Assembly (NCBI GenBank): GCA_030603665.1
Contig: JAUVXJ010000021.1
Location: forward strand, 1 to 52,079
DNA: 52,079 nt
Origin: Chloroflexota bacterium
Lineage (GTDB): Bacteria; Chloroflexota; Anaerolineae; UBA7937; B3-Chlor
Direction: 5' to 3'
The notes under the pieces were generated by a model. It was not told where the DNA came from, did not search any database, and worked only from the letters and a program-made list of their open reading frames with translations. How positions within the stretch are numbered: position 1 is the stretch's first letter; each line of letters begins with the position of its first letter. Below are positions 34,314-42,736 of the stretch, one piece after another. A program made the translations under genes and the position numbers.

Positions 34314-35402
34314 CTAGTCGTAGAAGCCGAAATCGTTCACTGCCTTCATCATCGTATGGATATTGTACCCTGGAGCCATAGGCGGAAGCTCACACCCCGG
34401 CATCAGGAAGAACCCCCCAGGAGCCTTCTTGCCCTTCTCGATGGCGATCCTGGTCACTTCATACACCTGCTCAGGAGTGCCGTTCTGGATAATCTGCGGC
34501 TCCACGTTCCCTGCGATGATGTTGTCGGGGAACATCTCTGCTGCCTTCTCCAGGTCCACCTCGTGACCGAAGCTGAGGATCACGGGCTGCTGAGGCGAGC
34601 CCAGCGGGAGTTGCTGGATCAGCGGCAGGTTCAAGTTCTGCTCCCCGCAAATGTGCATGAATCCTGCCTGCACCCCCATGCCAAGTATCTTCTCGTGCAG
34701 CTCGTACTGATACGGGAGCACGAACTCCTCGAACTGCTTGGGACTCAGGATCTGGTTTGCGGCTACGGTCACGTACAACCCGGCCATGATCTTTTGCGCC
34801 CCAAAGGTGTCTACCCAGTACTGGTACGCCTCCAGGATGTGGTCCGTAGCTAGGCGCAGCAAGCGGTGAGCCAGTTCTGGCTTCTTCATCAACCAGCGGC
34901 AGAACAGGCTCACGTCCGTGATGTTGGAGGCCACCGTGATCGCATCCCCCGATGTACCAGGAAGGATGGGCAATCCCATCTCGTCGCACAGCTTGCTGAA
35001 CTCCATGGAGATGGGGATGATGCCGGCCGTCTTAACATCCGGCAGCTCCAACTTCTCCACATCTTCCTCGGTTTCCACGGGATGACGGGCCACCGACGGC
35101 GCGCCCTCCCACTCGGAGGTCGGCATCTTGATCTCGCCCCCGAACTCCCATCCGCCATACGCTGCGTAGCCAAGCAGCAGTACCGGCTCGTAGCCATACT
35201 GCTCCGCTGTCCACAGCTGCGCGTTCAGGCTCTTTTGGGGATCATTGTAGAAACTCTCTATCGTATACCCACAATTGAGTGACGAGAATCCCATGGCAAA
35301 GGGGTTGAAGGGCACGCGATCCGGCGTCTGTCCCATCATCAGGGCACCTACGCGCTCGTGCGGCGCCATCTTGTCCTTGCAGATTCCTCCCACGCGATCC
35401 AT
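34314..35402 (-). CDS. UroD-family corrinoid methyltransferase, subfamily B copy 1
   Basis: 362 residues; AAAGGAGAG before the ATG. Core family marks: MGQTPDRVPFNPFAMGFSSLNCGYTI, FMHICGEQNLNLPLI, and MPGCELPPMAPGYN near the C-terminus, ending FGFYD. Together with the gene at 37458 it forms a second subfamily (Q-K-x-L-x-AQLWTxEQ segment in place of the S-F-W-AQMWTAEM of subfamily A). Probably accepts a methyl from a distinct donor and passes it to one of the two corrinoid proteins. It stands between the two A-type modules. Confidence 0.84.
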   Translation of the reverse strand: MDRVGGICKDKMAPHERVGALMMGQTPDRVPFNPFAMGFSSLNCGYTIESFYNDPQKSLNAQLWTAEQYGYEPVLLLGYAAYGGWEFGGEIKMPTSEWEGAPSVARHPVETEEDVEKLELPDVKTAGIIPISMEFSKLCDEMGLPILPGTSGDAITVASNITDVSLFCRWLMKKPELAHRLLRLATDHILEAYQYWVDTFGAQKIMAGLYVTVAANQILSPKQFEEFVLPYQYELHEKILGMGVQAGFMHICGEQNLNLPLIQQLPLGSPQQPVILSFGHEVDLEKAAEMFPDNIIAGNVEPQIIQNGTPEQVYEVTRIAIEKGKKAPGGFFLMPGCELPPMAPGYNIHTMMKAVNDFGFYD

Positions 35403-35435
35403 TGTACTCTCCTTTCCGCATCCGGCAGAAGGTTG

Positions 35436-35473
35436 GGCGTCCGGGCCCTCGATCAGCCTCGGACCCGGACGCC
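35436..35473 (-). terminator. Hairpin after the second methyltransferase module
   Basis: GGCGTCCGGG (35436-35445) pairs with CCCGGACGCC (35464-35473), ten bases after the stop of the methyltransferase at 35483. No T-run. It is at the same relative place as the hairpin 32274-32307 but with largely different stem sequence. Confidence 0.6.
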
Positions 35474-35482
35474 GAAGCCAGT

Positions 35483-36562
35483 CTAGTCGTAGAACCCGTG
35501 CTCCATCACCGCCTTCTTCATCACGTAGATGTTATAGGGCGGTGCCTGGACAGGTACCTCGCATCCGGCCATGAGCAGATAGCCGCTGGGCGCCATCTTG
35601 GCCTTGTCTATGGCGGCCTTGCACAGCTCGTACACTTGCTGGTTGGTGCCGTTCTGGATGATCTGAGGCTCCACATTGCCGGCGATGGCGTGCTTGTCGC
35701 CAAAGTACTCGATGGCGGTACTCAGGTCCACCTCATGGCCGAAACTCAAAATGCCAGGGTCCCCATATTCCATCTGCGCCCAATACTTCAGATTCAGATT
35801 CTGCTCGCCGCAGATGTGGCAGAAGATGTTCCTGATGCCGCTGGCCAGAATATGATCATGGATCTCCTTCTGGTATGGCAGCACGAACTCCTCGAACTGC
35901 TTGGGCGAGATGATCTGGTTCGCTGCGCTGGCCTCGCCCGTGAAGGCCATCATGGGATAGTTGGGGAAATGCTCCACATAGTAGTCCACCACCTTCTTCG
36001 AGAAGTCGGTGCACTTACGCAGAAGTTTATGAGCGACATCGGGCTGCTTCATCATCCACCGGCACAGCTTGTCCACCTCGGCAATGTTGCCCGCCGGAGT
36101 GAAACATCCGAAAGCCATGACCATGATGGGCATGCCGAACTGCTGTTGGATCTTGTTGAACTCCAGGGCGATGGGGTAGCACCCTGCCGTCTCCACATCC
36201 GGTATCTCCAGCGCGTCGACGGCCTCCGGGGTCTCGGCGGGGAACTTGGCCACTATGGGCGCCTGTTCCCACTCACTCACCGGCATCTTGATCTCACCAC
36301 CGAACTCCCAGCCGCCCATGGAGGCGTAGGCGTACATGGCCCCGCCATCGTAGCCGAACATCTCCGCCGTCCACATCTGCGCCCAGAAGCTCTTCTCCGG
36401 GTCATCGTATACGCGGGCGATGGGATATCCCACGTTCCTGGCGCAGTAGCCGAAAATGAAAGGCATGAACGGCACCCTATCCGGCCGCTGCCGCATCAGG
36501 ATGGCACCCATCCGTTCGCCTGGGCTCATCGTCTCTTGCCTGGGTTGTGGTTGCTCTGCCAT
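35483..36562 (-). CDS. UroD-family corrinoid methyltransferase, subfamily A copy 2
   Basis: 359 residues from ATG 36562, the same second-ATG start as its paralog (a GTG at 36568 is the alternative). Sequence is nearly the same as the 32319 gene through RQRPDRVPFMPFIFGYCARNVGYPI, FCHICGEQNLNLKYW and AGCEVPV, but with clustered differences in the middle (for example VMAFGCFTPAGNIAEVDKL versus VMGMSPFTSAGNISEVDIL), which may change donor choice. The corrinoid gene copy 2 is 33 bases upstream. Function by family: methyl transfer from substrate to corrinoid. Confidence 0.85.
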   Translation of the reverse strand: MAEQPQPRQETMSPGERMGAILMRQRPDRVPFMPFIFGYCARNVGYPIARVYDDPEKSFWAQMWTAEMFGYDGGAMYAYASMGGWEFGGEIKMPVSEWEQAPIVAKFPAETPEAVDALEIPDVETAGCYPIALEFNKIQQQFGMPIMVMAFGCFTPAGNIAEVDKLCRWMMKQPDVAHKLLRKCTDFSKKVVDYYVEHFPNYPMMAFTGEASAANQIISPKQFEEFVLPYQKEIHDHILASGIRNIFCHICGEQNLNLKYWAQMEYGDPGILSFGHEVDLSTAIEYFGDKHAIAGNVEPQIIQNGTNQQVYELCKAAIDKAKMAPSGYLLMAGCEVPVQAPPYNIYVMKKAVMEHGFYD

Positions 36563-36595
36563 CTCCACTTCTCCTTCCCGTGCCCTACGATACCT

Positions 36596-37267
36596 CTATG
36601 CCTTCCCCATCTCCCTCAACCGGCTCACCATCTGGATCGCCTCCTGCACAGCGTTCGCCGCGTTCTGGGCGTATCCGTCTGCACCGTAGTTGTCCGCTAC
36701 CTCCTGTGAGATCGGCGCTCCACCCACCATGATCATCGCATCCGGGTTCCGCGCCTTGATCATCTCGATCACCTTCGGCATCGCCAACATGCTCGTCGTC
36801 ATCAACGCCGACAGCGCCACTATCTCACTGTCCGTCTTCATCTGCTCCTCTACGAACTTCTCCAGCTTCACGTCACGACCCAGGTCATGGACCTCGAACC
36901 CAGCCACGTCGAACATCATCTTCACCAGGTTCTTACCTATATCGTGGACGTCTCCCTCCACCGTCCCAATCACCACCTGACCTCTGACGTCAGCCTCCTT
37001 CCCACTCAGGTGCGGCCTCAAGATGTCCAACCCGGCATACAACGCGTCCGAACACATCAATACCTCGGGCACGAAGTACTCCTGGTTCGCGTACAGGTCG
37101 CCCACGTGCTCCATGCCCGCTGCCAGACCGTCCATGATCGCCTCGTAGGCGTCCACATCCTCGGCCAGCACGGCATTGGAGAGCTCCACGACCTTGTCCT
37201 CATCGAACTCCACGACACCATCGTAGAGCCCCTTCAGGATCTCCTTCTTCCTTGCCTCTGTCGCCAT
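36596..37267 (-). CDS. Methyltransferase-cognate corrinoid protein, copy 2
   Basis: 223 residues, 217 identical to the copy at 33433, with the same GDVHDIG cobalamin ligand motif. AGGAGG precedes the ATG. The near identity contrasts with the more diverged partner methyltransferases, which points to recent duplication or gene conversion of the corrinoid gene. The 190 bases upstream (37268-37457) have no gene. Confidence 0.93.
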   Translation of the reverse strand: MATEARKKEILKGLYDGVVEFDEDKVVELSNAVLAEDVDAYEAIMDGLAAGMEHVGDLYANQEYFVPEVLMCSDALYAGLDILRPHLSGKEADVRGQVVIGTVEGDVHDIGKNLVKMMFDVAGFEVHDLGRDVKLEKFVEEQMKTDSEIVALSALMTTSMLAMPKVIEMIKARNPDAMIMVGGAPISQEVADNYGADGYAQNAANAVQEAIQMVSRLREMGKA

Positions 37268-37457
37268 TTGTTAGCCTCCTGCTTTCGTTGACACACTGCA
37301 CCAGAATGAACCCATCTCTCCAAGATCGAACTCTATCACCTCCTTCCTCTGCCTCCACCCTCGGTTCCTGAACATCGCGGTGGCAAGCTCGCGATCAGGG
37401 CTTCACTCCTCGCTTGCCCATGCTAACACAGCCCGGCTTTTGCCCCTGGGCCGCCGA

Positions 37458-38555
37458 CTAATCGTAGAACCCAAAATCGCTCACCGCCTTTCTCATGGTC
37501 CAGACATTGTATCCCGGCGCCATAGGTGGCAGATCGCATCCTGTCATCAAGATGAAGCCCCTCGGAGCGCTCTTGCCTTTCTCAATCGCTATCCGGGTCA
37601 CTTCATATACCCGCTGCGGGGTACCGTTCTGGATGATCTGGGGCTCCACGTTTCCACATATTATGCTGTCCGGGAACATCTCTATGGCCCTGTCCAGATC
37701 TACCTCGTGCCCAAAGCTGAGCATGAATGGTGTCTGCCGAGTGCCGAGGTAGAGTTCCCTGATCATGGGCAAGTTCAGGTTCTGCTCACCACAGATGTGG
37801 AACATCGCACCCTTGATGCCCGTGTCCCGTATTCTGTCGTGCAGCTCCACCTGATATGGAATCACGAACTCTTCGAACTGCTTGGGACTCATGATCTGGT
37901 TCGCTCCAATGGTGACATAGACGCCCACAGACACCCTCTCAGCGCCGAAGGTCTCGATCCAGTAGTCCCAGGCCTGAATGATGTGGTCGGTGGACAGGCG
38001 GAGCGCCCGGTGCGCCAACTCGGGCTTCTTCACCATCCAACGGCAGAACCTATTCACGTCAACCATGTTGGCTGCGTTGGTCGCGGGGTCACCCGAGATG
38101 CCGCAAGAGATCGGCAGTCCGAGCCTCTCCTGAAGCTTTGAGATACCCATGAGAGTGGGGATCATGCCTGCGTCCTTCACGTCTGGCAGATCTAGCTTCT
38201 CCAGGTCCTCCTCCGACTCGACCGCAGGCCGGACGATGGACGGGGCGCTCTCCCACCGGCTTCTGGGCATTCTGATCTCACCGCCGAACTCGTAGGCCCC
38301 GTAGGACGCATATCCCGTGCCAGTAGTCGGTTCGCACCCGAACTGTTCACCAGTCCACAACTGCGCCCGTAAACACTTCTGCGGATCGGTGTACACGACC
38401 TCGACAGGATATCCGACGTTCCTGGCGGAGAACCCAGCGCCAAAGAGGTTGAAAGGAACGCGGTCCGGCCTCAGCCCCACCATCACAGCTTCCATGCGTT
38501 CGGCGGAAGTCATGATGTCCGGCCTTAGCCCTCCGACGCATCTTGGCAACGACAT
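37458..38555 (-). CDS. UroD-family corrinoid methyltransferase, subfamily B copy 2
   Basis: 365 residues from ATG 38555 (MSLPRCVGG), with AAGAGG eight bases upstream. The frame is open to 38837, but that part is antisense-like Arg/Ser sequence over the end of the neighbouring gene. Marks: GLRPDRVPFNLFGAGFSARNVGYPV, MFHICGEQNLNLPMI, MTGCDLPPMAPGYN, ending FGFYD. Closest in the window to the gene at 34314. Donor unknown. Confidence 0.83.
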   Translation of the reverse strand: MSLPRCVGGLRPDIMTSAERMEAVMVGLRPDRVPFNLFGAGFSARNVGYPVEVVYTDPQKCLRAQLWTGEQFGCEPTTGTGYASYGAYEFGGEIRMPRSRWESAPSIVRPAVESEEDLEKLDLPDVKDAGMIPTLMGISKLQERLGLPISCGISGDPATNAANMVDVNRFCRWMVKKPELAHRALRLSTDHIIQAWDYWIETFGAERVSVGVYVTIGANQIMSPKQFEEFVIPYQVELHDRIRDTGIKGAMFHICGEQNLNLPMIRELYLGTRQTPFMLSFGHEVDLDRAIEMFPDSIICGNVEPQIIQNGTPQRVYEVTRIAIEKGKSAPRGFILMTGCDLPPMAPGYNVWTMRKAVSDFGFYD

Positions 38556-38682
38556 TCTCCTGACCTCTTGGTCAGCGGAACCCGCTGGGCTATTCAGGTT
38601 CTCCGAACCGAGCGACCACTCCAGCACTTGCCCCGCTAGCAGCACGGGAGAGGGAGCCGATGAACCCCGGGCGCTGAACTGG

Positions 38683-39762
38683 TCAGTCATAGAACCCGAA
38701 GTCCATGACCGCCTTCTTGAGCGCATAGATGTTGTAGAGCGGGGATGACGGAGGTATGTCACACCCCGCCATGAGCACATACCCGCCCGGCGCGTACTTG
38801 GCCTTCTCGATGCAGACCCTGGCCTGCTCGTAGACATCTCGCCAGGTTCCCTCTCCTATCACGCGCGTCTCCACGTTGCCAGCCACGATGTGCTTGTCGC
38901 CGAAGATATCCATGACTCTCTCCAGGTCAACCTCCCCGCCGAAGCTCAGAATGCCTCGCTCTCCGAAGGGCACCTCTGCCCAATACGGGAGGTTCTGGTT
39001 CTGCTCACCACAGATGTGACAGAACACAGGCTTGATCCCTTTGCCCGACAGGTGCCCATAGACCTCGCTGTGGTGGGGTAGGACAAACTCCTCGAACTGT
39101 CGAGGCGAGATAAGCTGGTTGGAGGAGGTGGCGCATCCTCCGCCCGCGGACAACGGATGGCCACGGAAGAGGTCCAGGAAGTAGTCGATGATCCTCTTGG
39201 CAAAGGCAACCACCTTGGACAGAAGCAAGTGGGCCGCCTCTGGCTGCTTGATCATCCACCGGCACAGCTTGTCCACCCCCACCATATTGGCCGCCGCGGT
39301 GAAGGGACCCCAGGCAGGCACCATGACTGGTATGCCAAACTGCTGCTGGATCCTGGCAAACTCGGTGTAAAGAGGGAAGTAGCCAGCGGTCTCCACATCG
39401 GGAATCTCCAGAGCCTCCACCTCCTCTGGCGTCCGAGCGGGAAACCTAGTCAGCACCGGAGCCTGGTCCAATTCGCTCTGGGGCATCCTGATCTCGCCAC
39501 CAAACTCCCAACCGCCATACGAAGCGTACCAGAATGTAGGCCAACCATCGTGACCCAGCAGCTCCTGTGCCCAAGTCTGGGCCCAGAAGCTCTTCTCGGG
39601 ATCGTCGTAGATGGAGCGTATGGGGTATCCCACGATGGAGGCACAGAACCCCCCAGTGAACGACAAGACGGGAATCCTGTCGGGCCGATCGCCCCTGGCG
39701 ATGGCCGACATGCGCTCATCCGAAGTCATGGTTTCGCGCCTAGGCTGCACCTGCAACGTCAC
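38683..39762 (-). CDS. UroD-family corrinoid methyltransferase, subfamily A copy 3 (diverged)
   Basis: 359 residues from a GTG at 39762 with AGGGTGAT just upstream; this gives the same length as the two A-type paralogs, whereas the open frame to 39873 adds a low-quality leader. Marks: RGDRPDRIPVLSFTGGFCASIVGYPI, FCHICGEQNQNLPYW, AGCDIPPSSPLYN, ending FGFYD. Shares the SFWAQTWAQELLGHDG segment with subfamily A. It is the first methyltransferase behind the MFS gene and thus perhaps the ancestral one. Confidence 0.84.
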   Translation of the reverse strand: MTLQVQPRRETMTSDERMSAIARGDRPDRIPVLSFTGGFCASIVGYPIRSIYDDPEKSFWAQTWAQELLGHDGWPTFWYASYGGWEFGGEIRMPQSELDQAPVLTRFPARTPEEVEALEIPDVETAGYFPLYTEFARIQQQFGIPVMVPAWGPFTAAANMVGVDKLCRWMIKQPEAAHLLLSKVVAFAKRIIDYFLDLFRGHPLSAGGGCATSSNQLISPRQFEEFVLPHHSEVYGHLSGKGIKPVFCHICGEQNQNLPYWAEVPFGERGILSFGGEVDLERVMDIFGDKHIVAGNVETRVIGEGTWRDVYEQARVCIEKAKYAPGGYVLMAGCDIPPSSPLYNIYALKKAVMDFGFYD

Positions 39763-39943
39763 CGTATCACCCTGGCTCCAACCATCTAGTTTGTACGGTC
39801 CTGCGGGCTGGAAAGGCCTTGCTCTAAGCCTCCCGGCGTCAATTCTCGCCTGCGCGTTGAGCGATGAGCACATGGGACTAGAGGCTCAAGCCCGATTCGC
39901 AGGATTCCTTCAGCCCCTTTGTCTAAGCTGCATCAGACAGACC

Positions 39944-41146
39944 TCATCGCACCCTCACCATCAAGCCGAACAACACGCCAAGTAGACAGAAGGGTATCAG
40001 AACGTATCCGGCCAACTGCCAATCGCCGGTTACCTGGACGATGCGCGCAAACATGACCGGACCCAGCAGCAGACCCACGTTCTGAAGTGCTACAACGCCT
40101 CCCATACCGACCCCCGCCAGCTCCGGTCGCTCCATAATCTCCGGAACAGAGGCCATGACCATAGTGGGGATAGCCGGGGCAAACACACCGAACACGATCA
40201 TGAACAGGGGTATGCCCGCACCGGTGACTCTGAAGGGGAAGATCCACAATACAGTCAGAATCAGGAACGCGATGGTGTACACGAGCTTCCGAGAACCGAT
40301 TCTATCCGAGATCCATCCTGACAGAGGGCAGGAGATGATAGTCGTCAGTGACGACAGACTGACGATGAAACCAGCCGTGGCTAGCGGATAGCCACGCACG
40401 GTATGGAGGAAAGTCGGCATGTTGGTCATGAAACCTGGGAAGCACATGGTGAAGGTCAAGAAGACCAGCCCCAGCAACCAGACATCCCGGTTGACCAGAG
40501 CGCGACCTAGCGTCGCCATGCTCGGGGGTCCAGCGGGACCTGCACCTGACCCTGGATTCGCAGCGCCTGTCTCTCTGGAGACCGGGCGCGGTATCTTCAC
40601 CAGCGCCCAGAAGACCAGGAATGCCATGACACCATAGGCACATCCGAACCACCAAACGCTCTGCCAACCGAATCGGGCTTCAAGCGCTGGCGCGAGGTTG
40701 AACATGATCATGCTGCCCGCAGGCACCCAGATGGCGAAAACGCCCATGGGAACGCCCCTCTCCTCCGCGGTGAACCAAACGGCTATGATGGCAGGTGCCA
40801 CTACCATCATCAGTACGAAGCTGAGTCCTTCGATCGCGCGGCTGGCGAGCAGCATCGCCGCACCACTGCTCAGCGCACCCAGCGCGGAACCTACGACCAC
40901 GGAGGCTATGGCAATGAGCCCTGAGCGCTTGAAGCCGATGCGCTGGACGATCAACCCCGCCGGAATGCCCAGCACCACTCCAGCCACCGCGAAGACTGAC
41001 ATCAAGAGGTTGGCCGACGTCAAATCCAGCCCGAAGACGTCCATCAGCACGGGCATGACAGGGGGAACCTTGTACATGTTGACTGGCGCAGCGACGGCAG
41101 CCACGAATAGCGCTATCAGCATGATCCAGGTATACCGCTTTGACAT
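39944..41146 (-). CDS. Major facilitator superfamily transporter
   Basis: 400 residues from ATG 41146, four bases after AGGGAGG (open frame to 41281 has no site). Twelve membrane helices in two halves; between helices 2 and 3 the GIPAGLIVQRIGFKRSG motif matches the MFS signature G-x-x-x-D/Q-R-x-G-x-R/K-R. The central loop carries RPVSRETGAANPGSG. The family resembles CynX/NarK-type or oxalate/formate-type organic anion carriers. Because it sits between the riboswitch and the methyltransferases it may bring in the methylated substrate, or a corrinoid; neither is proven. Confidence 0.85.
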   Translation of the reverse strand: MSKRYTWIMLIALFVAAVAAPVNMYKVPPVMPVLMDVFGLDLTSANLLMSVFAVAGVVLGIPAGLIVQRIGFKRSGLIAIASVVVGSALGALSSGAAMLLASRAIEGLSFVLMMVVAPAIIAVWFTAEERGVPMGVFAIWVPAGSMIMFNLAPALEARFGWQSVWWFGCAYGVMAFLVFWALVKIPRPVSRETGAANPGSGAGPAGPPSMATLGRALVNRDVWLLGLVFLTFTMCFPGFMTNMPTFLHTVRGYPLATAGFIVSLSSLTTIISCPLSGWISDRIGSRKLVYTIAFLILTVLWIFPFRVTGAGIPLFMIVFGVFAPAIPTMVMASVPEIMERPELAGVGMGGVVALQNVGLLLGPVMFARIVQVTGDWQLAGYVLIPFCLLGVLFGLMVRVR

Positions 41147-41259
41147 CAATCCTCCCTGTTGTGTCCACACGGACGTTGATTGCACGCGGCGCAATCGAGT
41201 AACCTGGCAAGCATCTCGAGGACTTCGCTCACGTTGGGCCCCACAGAGCCCGACTCGCC

Positions 41260-41943
41260 CTATTCTCGGCTGAAGCGACAATCATCGGCTATAGGACAGT
41301 ACTTGCATGCCCGGTGCATAGCTAAGGGCAGCATCTCCTCTCCCAGGCCCACGGCCATAGACACAGACTTCGACGGGACCATCAAGTGATCGGAATGGAG
41401 TCTGAGACCCAGCCTCTCGGCTGGCAACAGTTCGAAGAATACCCCATGGTCCTCCAAGGGCCAGTCCAGTTGGCCGGGCTGAAACGGGGCGCTGGCTTGC
41501 CAACCACGCTCCTGTGCCTCGTCACGAATCAGAGCATGGGCCATCTCACCAAGCTCCCCGATGGCGGCCGTGCCGATGCCATCGAGCAACACCGCTCTCG
41601 CCTCGTCTTCCGCGTCGCGATACTTCGAGACCCTGTCATCCAAATCGCCACCGATGGTACATAGGGCCAACACTACCTCTTCGGCCAATCCAAACCTGTC
41701 GGCCAGCAAGTGGCCACGAAAGACAGCACCCTCGCCGAGGACAATCGACTGTTCCCGCACTTCACGCAGCGCGAAACGATCATAGAGAACCGAGGGGTTC
41801 AGGAGTTGCTGCGACTCGGGGATCAGATCGTGGTTGAGGGAGGTCTGCTGCTCTGTGGTCAAGCGGCCCGACGGGTCCTCGCCCTGGCACCACAGCACGG
41901 AAGACATCTCCAGATCGAGGTCCAGGTCTCTCAAGACCCTCAT
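41260..41943 (-). CDS. MetH activation-domain-like protein with C-terminal cysteine cluster
   Basis: 227 residues. The fold signature of the methionine synthase reactivation (SAM-binding) domain is present: ALCTIGGDLDDRVSKY, DGIGTAAIGELGEMA and LMVPSKSVSMAVGLGEEM. A C-terminal CKYCPIADDC (C213, C216, C222) suggests an Fe-S or zinc site absent from MetH. Stand-alone proteins of this type accompany corrinoid methyltransferases; a role in keeping the corrinoid active is inferred. First gene after a cobalamin riboswitch; AGGAGG eight bases before the ATG. Confidence 0.8.
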   Translation of the reverse strand: MRVLRDLDLDLEMSSVLWCQGEDPSGRLTTEQQTSLNHDLIPESQQLLNPSVLYDRFALREVREQSIVLGEGAVFRGHLLADRFGLAEEVVLALCTIGGDLDDRVSKYRDAEDEARAVLLDGIGTAAIGELGEMAHALIRDEAQERGWQASAPFQPGQLDWPLEDHGVFFELLPAERLGLRLHSDHLMVPSKSVSMAVGLGEEMLPLAMHRACKYCPIADDCRFSRE

Positions 41944-42134
41944 GCCGGGACCTCCTGGCTGCTGCGCCGCATAGATCTTGGGCCCGCTTCGTTCTTCCTA
42001 GCCGGGCAGAGGATGATTCCCCTCCTCGCGTTTCTCCACGGACGGGTCACACCCCGGGGAGCCGCGTTTCTTGATCAGATGGAGGTATCGGTCTCACGAT
42101 CTGTCCAAACCAAGGCAAGTGTGCTGCCAAACAC

Positions 42135-42187
42135 AAAAAAGGGACGGAATTCCAGTCCAACTCGACTGGTCTCCTATCCCCTTTCAC
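42135..42187 (-). terminator. Intrinsic terminator of the second cobalamin riboswitch
   Basis: On the minus strand AAAGGG...CCAGTC pairs with GACTGG...CCCTTT, followed directly by a T-run (plus-strand A-run 42135-42140). It lies 14 bases after the aptamer and about 190 bases before the first gene. Confidence 0.82.
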
Positions 42188-42200
42188 GCGAGGGTCTTCA

Positions 42201-42348
42201 GAGCTCGGCAGTGGCGGGTCTTCTGGCTTCTTGGCCGCTCGGGTCCGCTCCTTCGCAGGCCAAGCCACAGTTGCGGGACAGCGCCGGCCTCACACCGGCT
42301 TCCCCTTTGGACCTGGCATCCAGGCCGATGGTCACCGCTGCCGAAGCT
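42201..42348 (-). promoter_or_regulatory. Cobalamin riboswitch (aptamer), minus strand
   Basis: Read on the minus strand: GGGGAAGCCGGTG, then GCCGGCGCTGTCCCGCAACT, then GCCAGAAGACC, in the right order and spacing. P1 arms (GCTTCGGCAG and CTGCCGAGC) pair across the ends. It has a consensus promoter upstream and an intrinsic terminator downstream, and heads the methyl-transfer gene run. Confidence 0.95.
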
Positions 42349-42404
42349 ATTCACTTGTCCAATCCAGGAGGTAGCCATACGGCATACCTAACCTGTTAGT
42401 TACA

Positions 42405-42433
42405 AGTATACAGCACTTCCGACTGCCTGTCAA
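42405..42433 (-). promoter_or_regulatory. Sigma70-type promoter of the methyl-transfer operon
   Basis: Minus strand TTGACA (42428-42433), 17-base spacer, TATACT (42405-42410). It is divergent from the promoter at 42527-42555, with about 93 bases between the two -35 boxes. The -10 hexamer is identical to that of the B12 uptake operon. Confidence 0.85.
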
Positions 42434-42526
42434 GTGCACACCCTGTGATGCGCAACGAACAGTCCAGAAGGAGCGATAGAGGCTCGATCCGCAGCAGCAC
42501 CCCACGACATGAACTGACCTTCGGAC

Positions 42527-42555
42527 TTGACGCCGTCCCCCAGCTCAGCTATAAT
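42527..42555 (+). promoter_or_regulatory. Sigma70-type promoter of the Moco-riboswitch ECF operon
   Basis: TTGACG (42527-42532), 17-base spacer, TATAAT (42550-42555); transcription would begin near 42562, just before the Moco RNA. Confidence 0.85.
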
Positions 42556-42575
42556 ATGAGAGGAAAAACGAATAG

Positions 42576-42677
42576 CTCTCCGAGTCATGTCGCCTAACGC
42601 TCTGGCAGCCATGGGACATGACCGATAGGGTGCAACGGGAAACGGTTGTGCCTCCCGTGCTTGGAAAGGAGATCGAT
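42576..42677 (+). promoter_or_regulatory. Molybdenum/tungsten cofactor (Moco) riboswitch, copy 1
   Basis: The 3' part GTGCCTCCCGTGCTTGGAAAGGAGA is the conserved core of the Moco RNA (shown here as GCCTCCCGTGCTTGGAAAGG), the same as the known E. coli moaA element (GCCTCCCGTATCTGGAAAGG). Upstream, CTCTCCG closes P1 with the final GGAGA, and GTCATGTC pairs with GACATGAC. Followed by an intrinsic terminator. Two more copies occur at 48421 and 48990. Confidence 0.88.
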
Positions 42678-42681
42678 CTTG

Positions 42682-42717
42682 GGCCGGTGCCTCTCTTGGA
42701 TAAGCACCGGCCGTTTT
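42682..42717 (+). terminator. Intrinsic terminator of Moco riboswitch copy 1
   Basis: GGCCGGTGC (42682-42690) pairs with GCACCGGCC (42704-42712), then GTTTTCGT. It ends 20 bases before the ECF S-component start, so termination would shut the operon. Confidence 0.85.
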
Positions 42718-42736
42718 CGTGGGGGTGAAGAGCAGA

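Noticed and set aside
38556..38837. N-terminal extension of the methyltransferase at 37458
   Set aside because: The extra residues are Arg/Ser-rich and overlap the end of the upstream gene; the ATG at 38555 has a ribosome site and gives family length.
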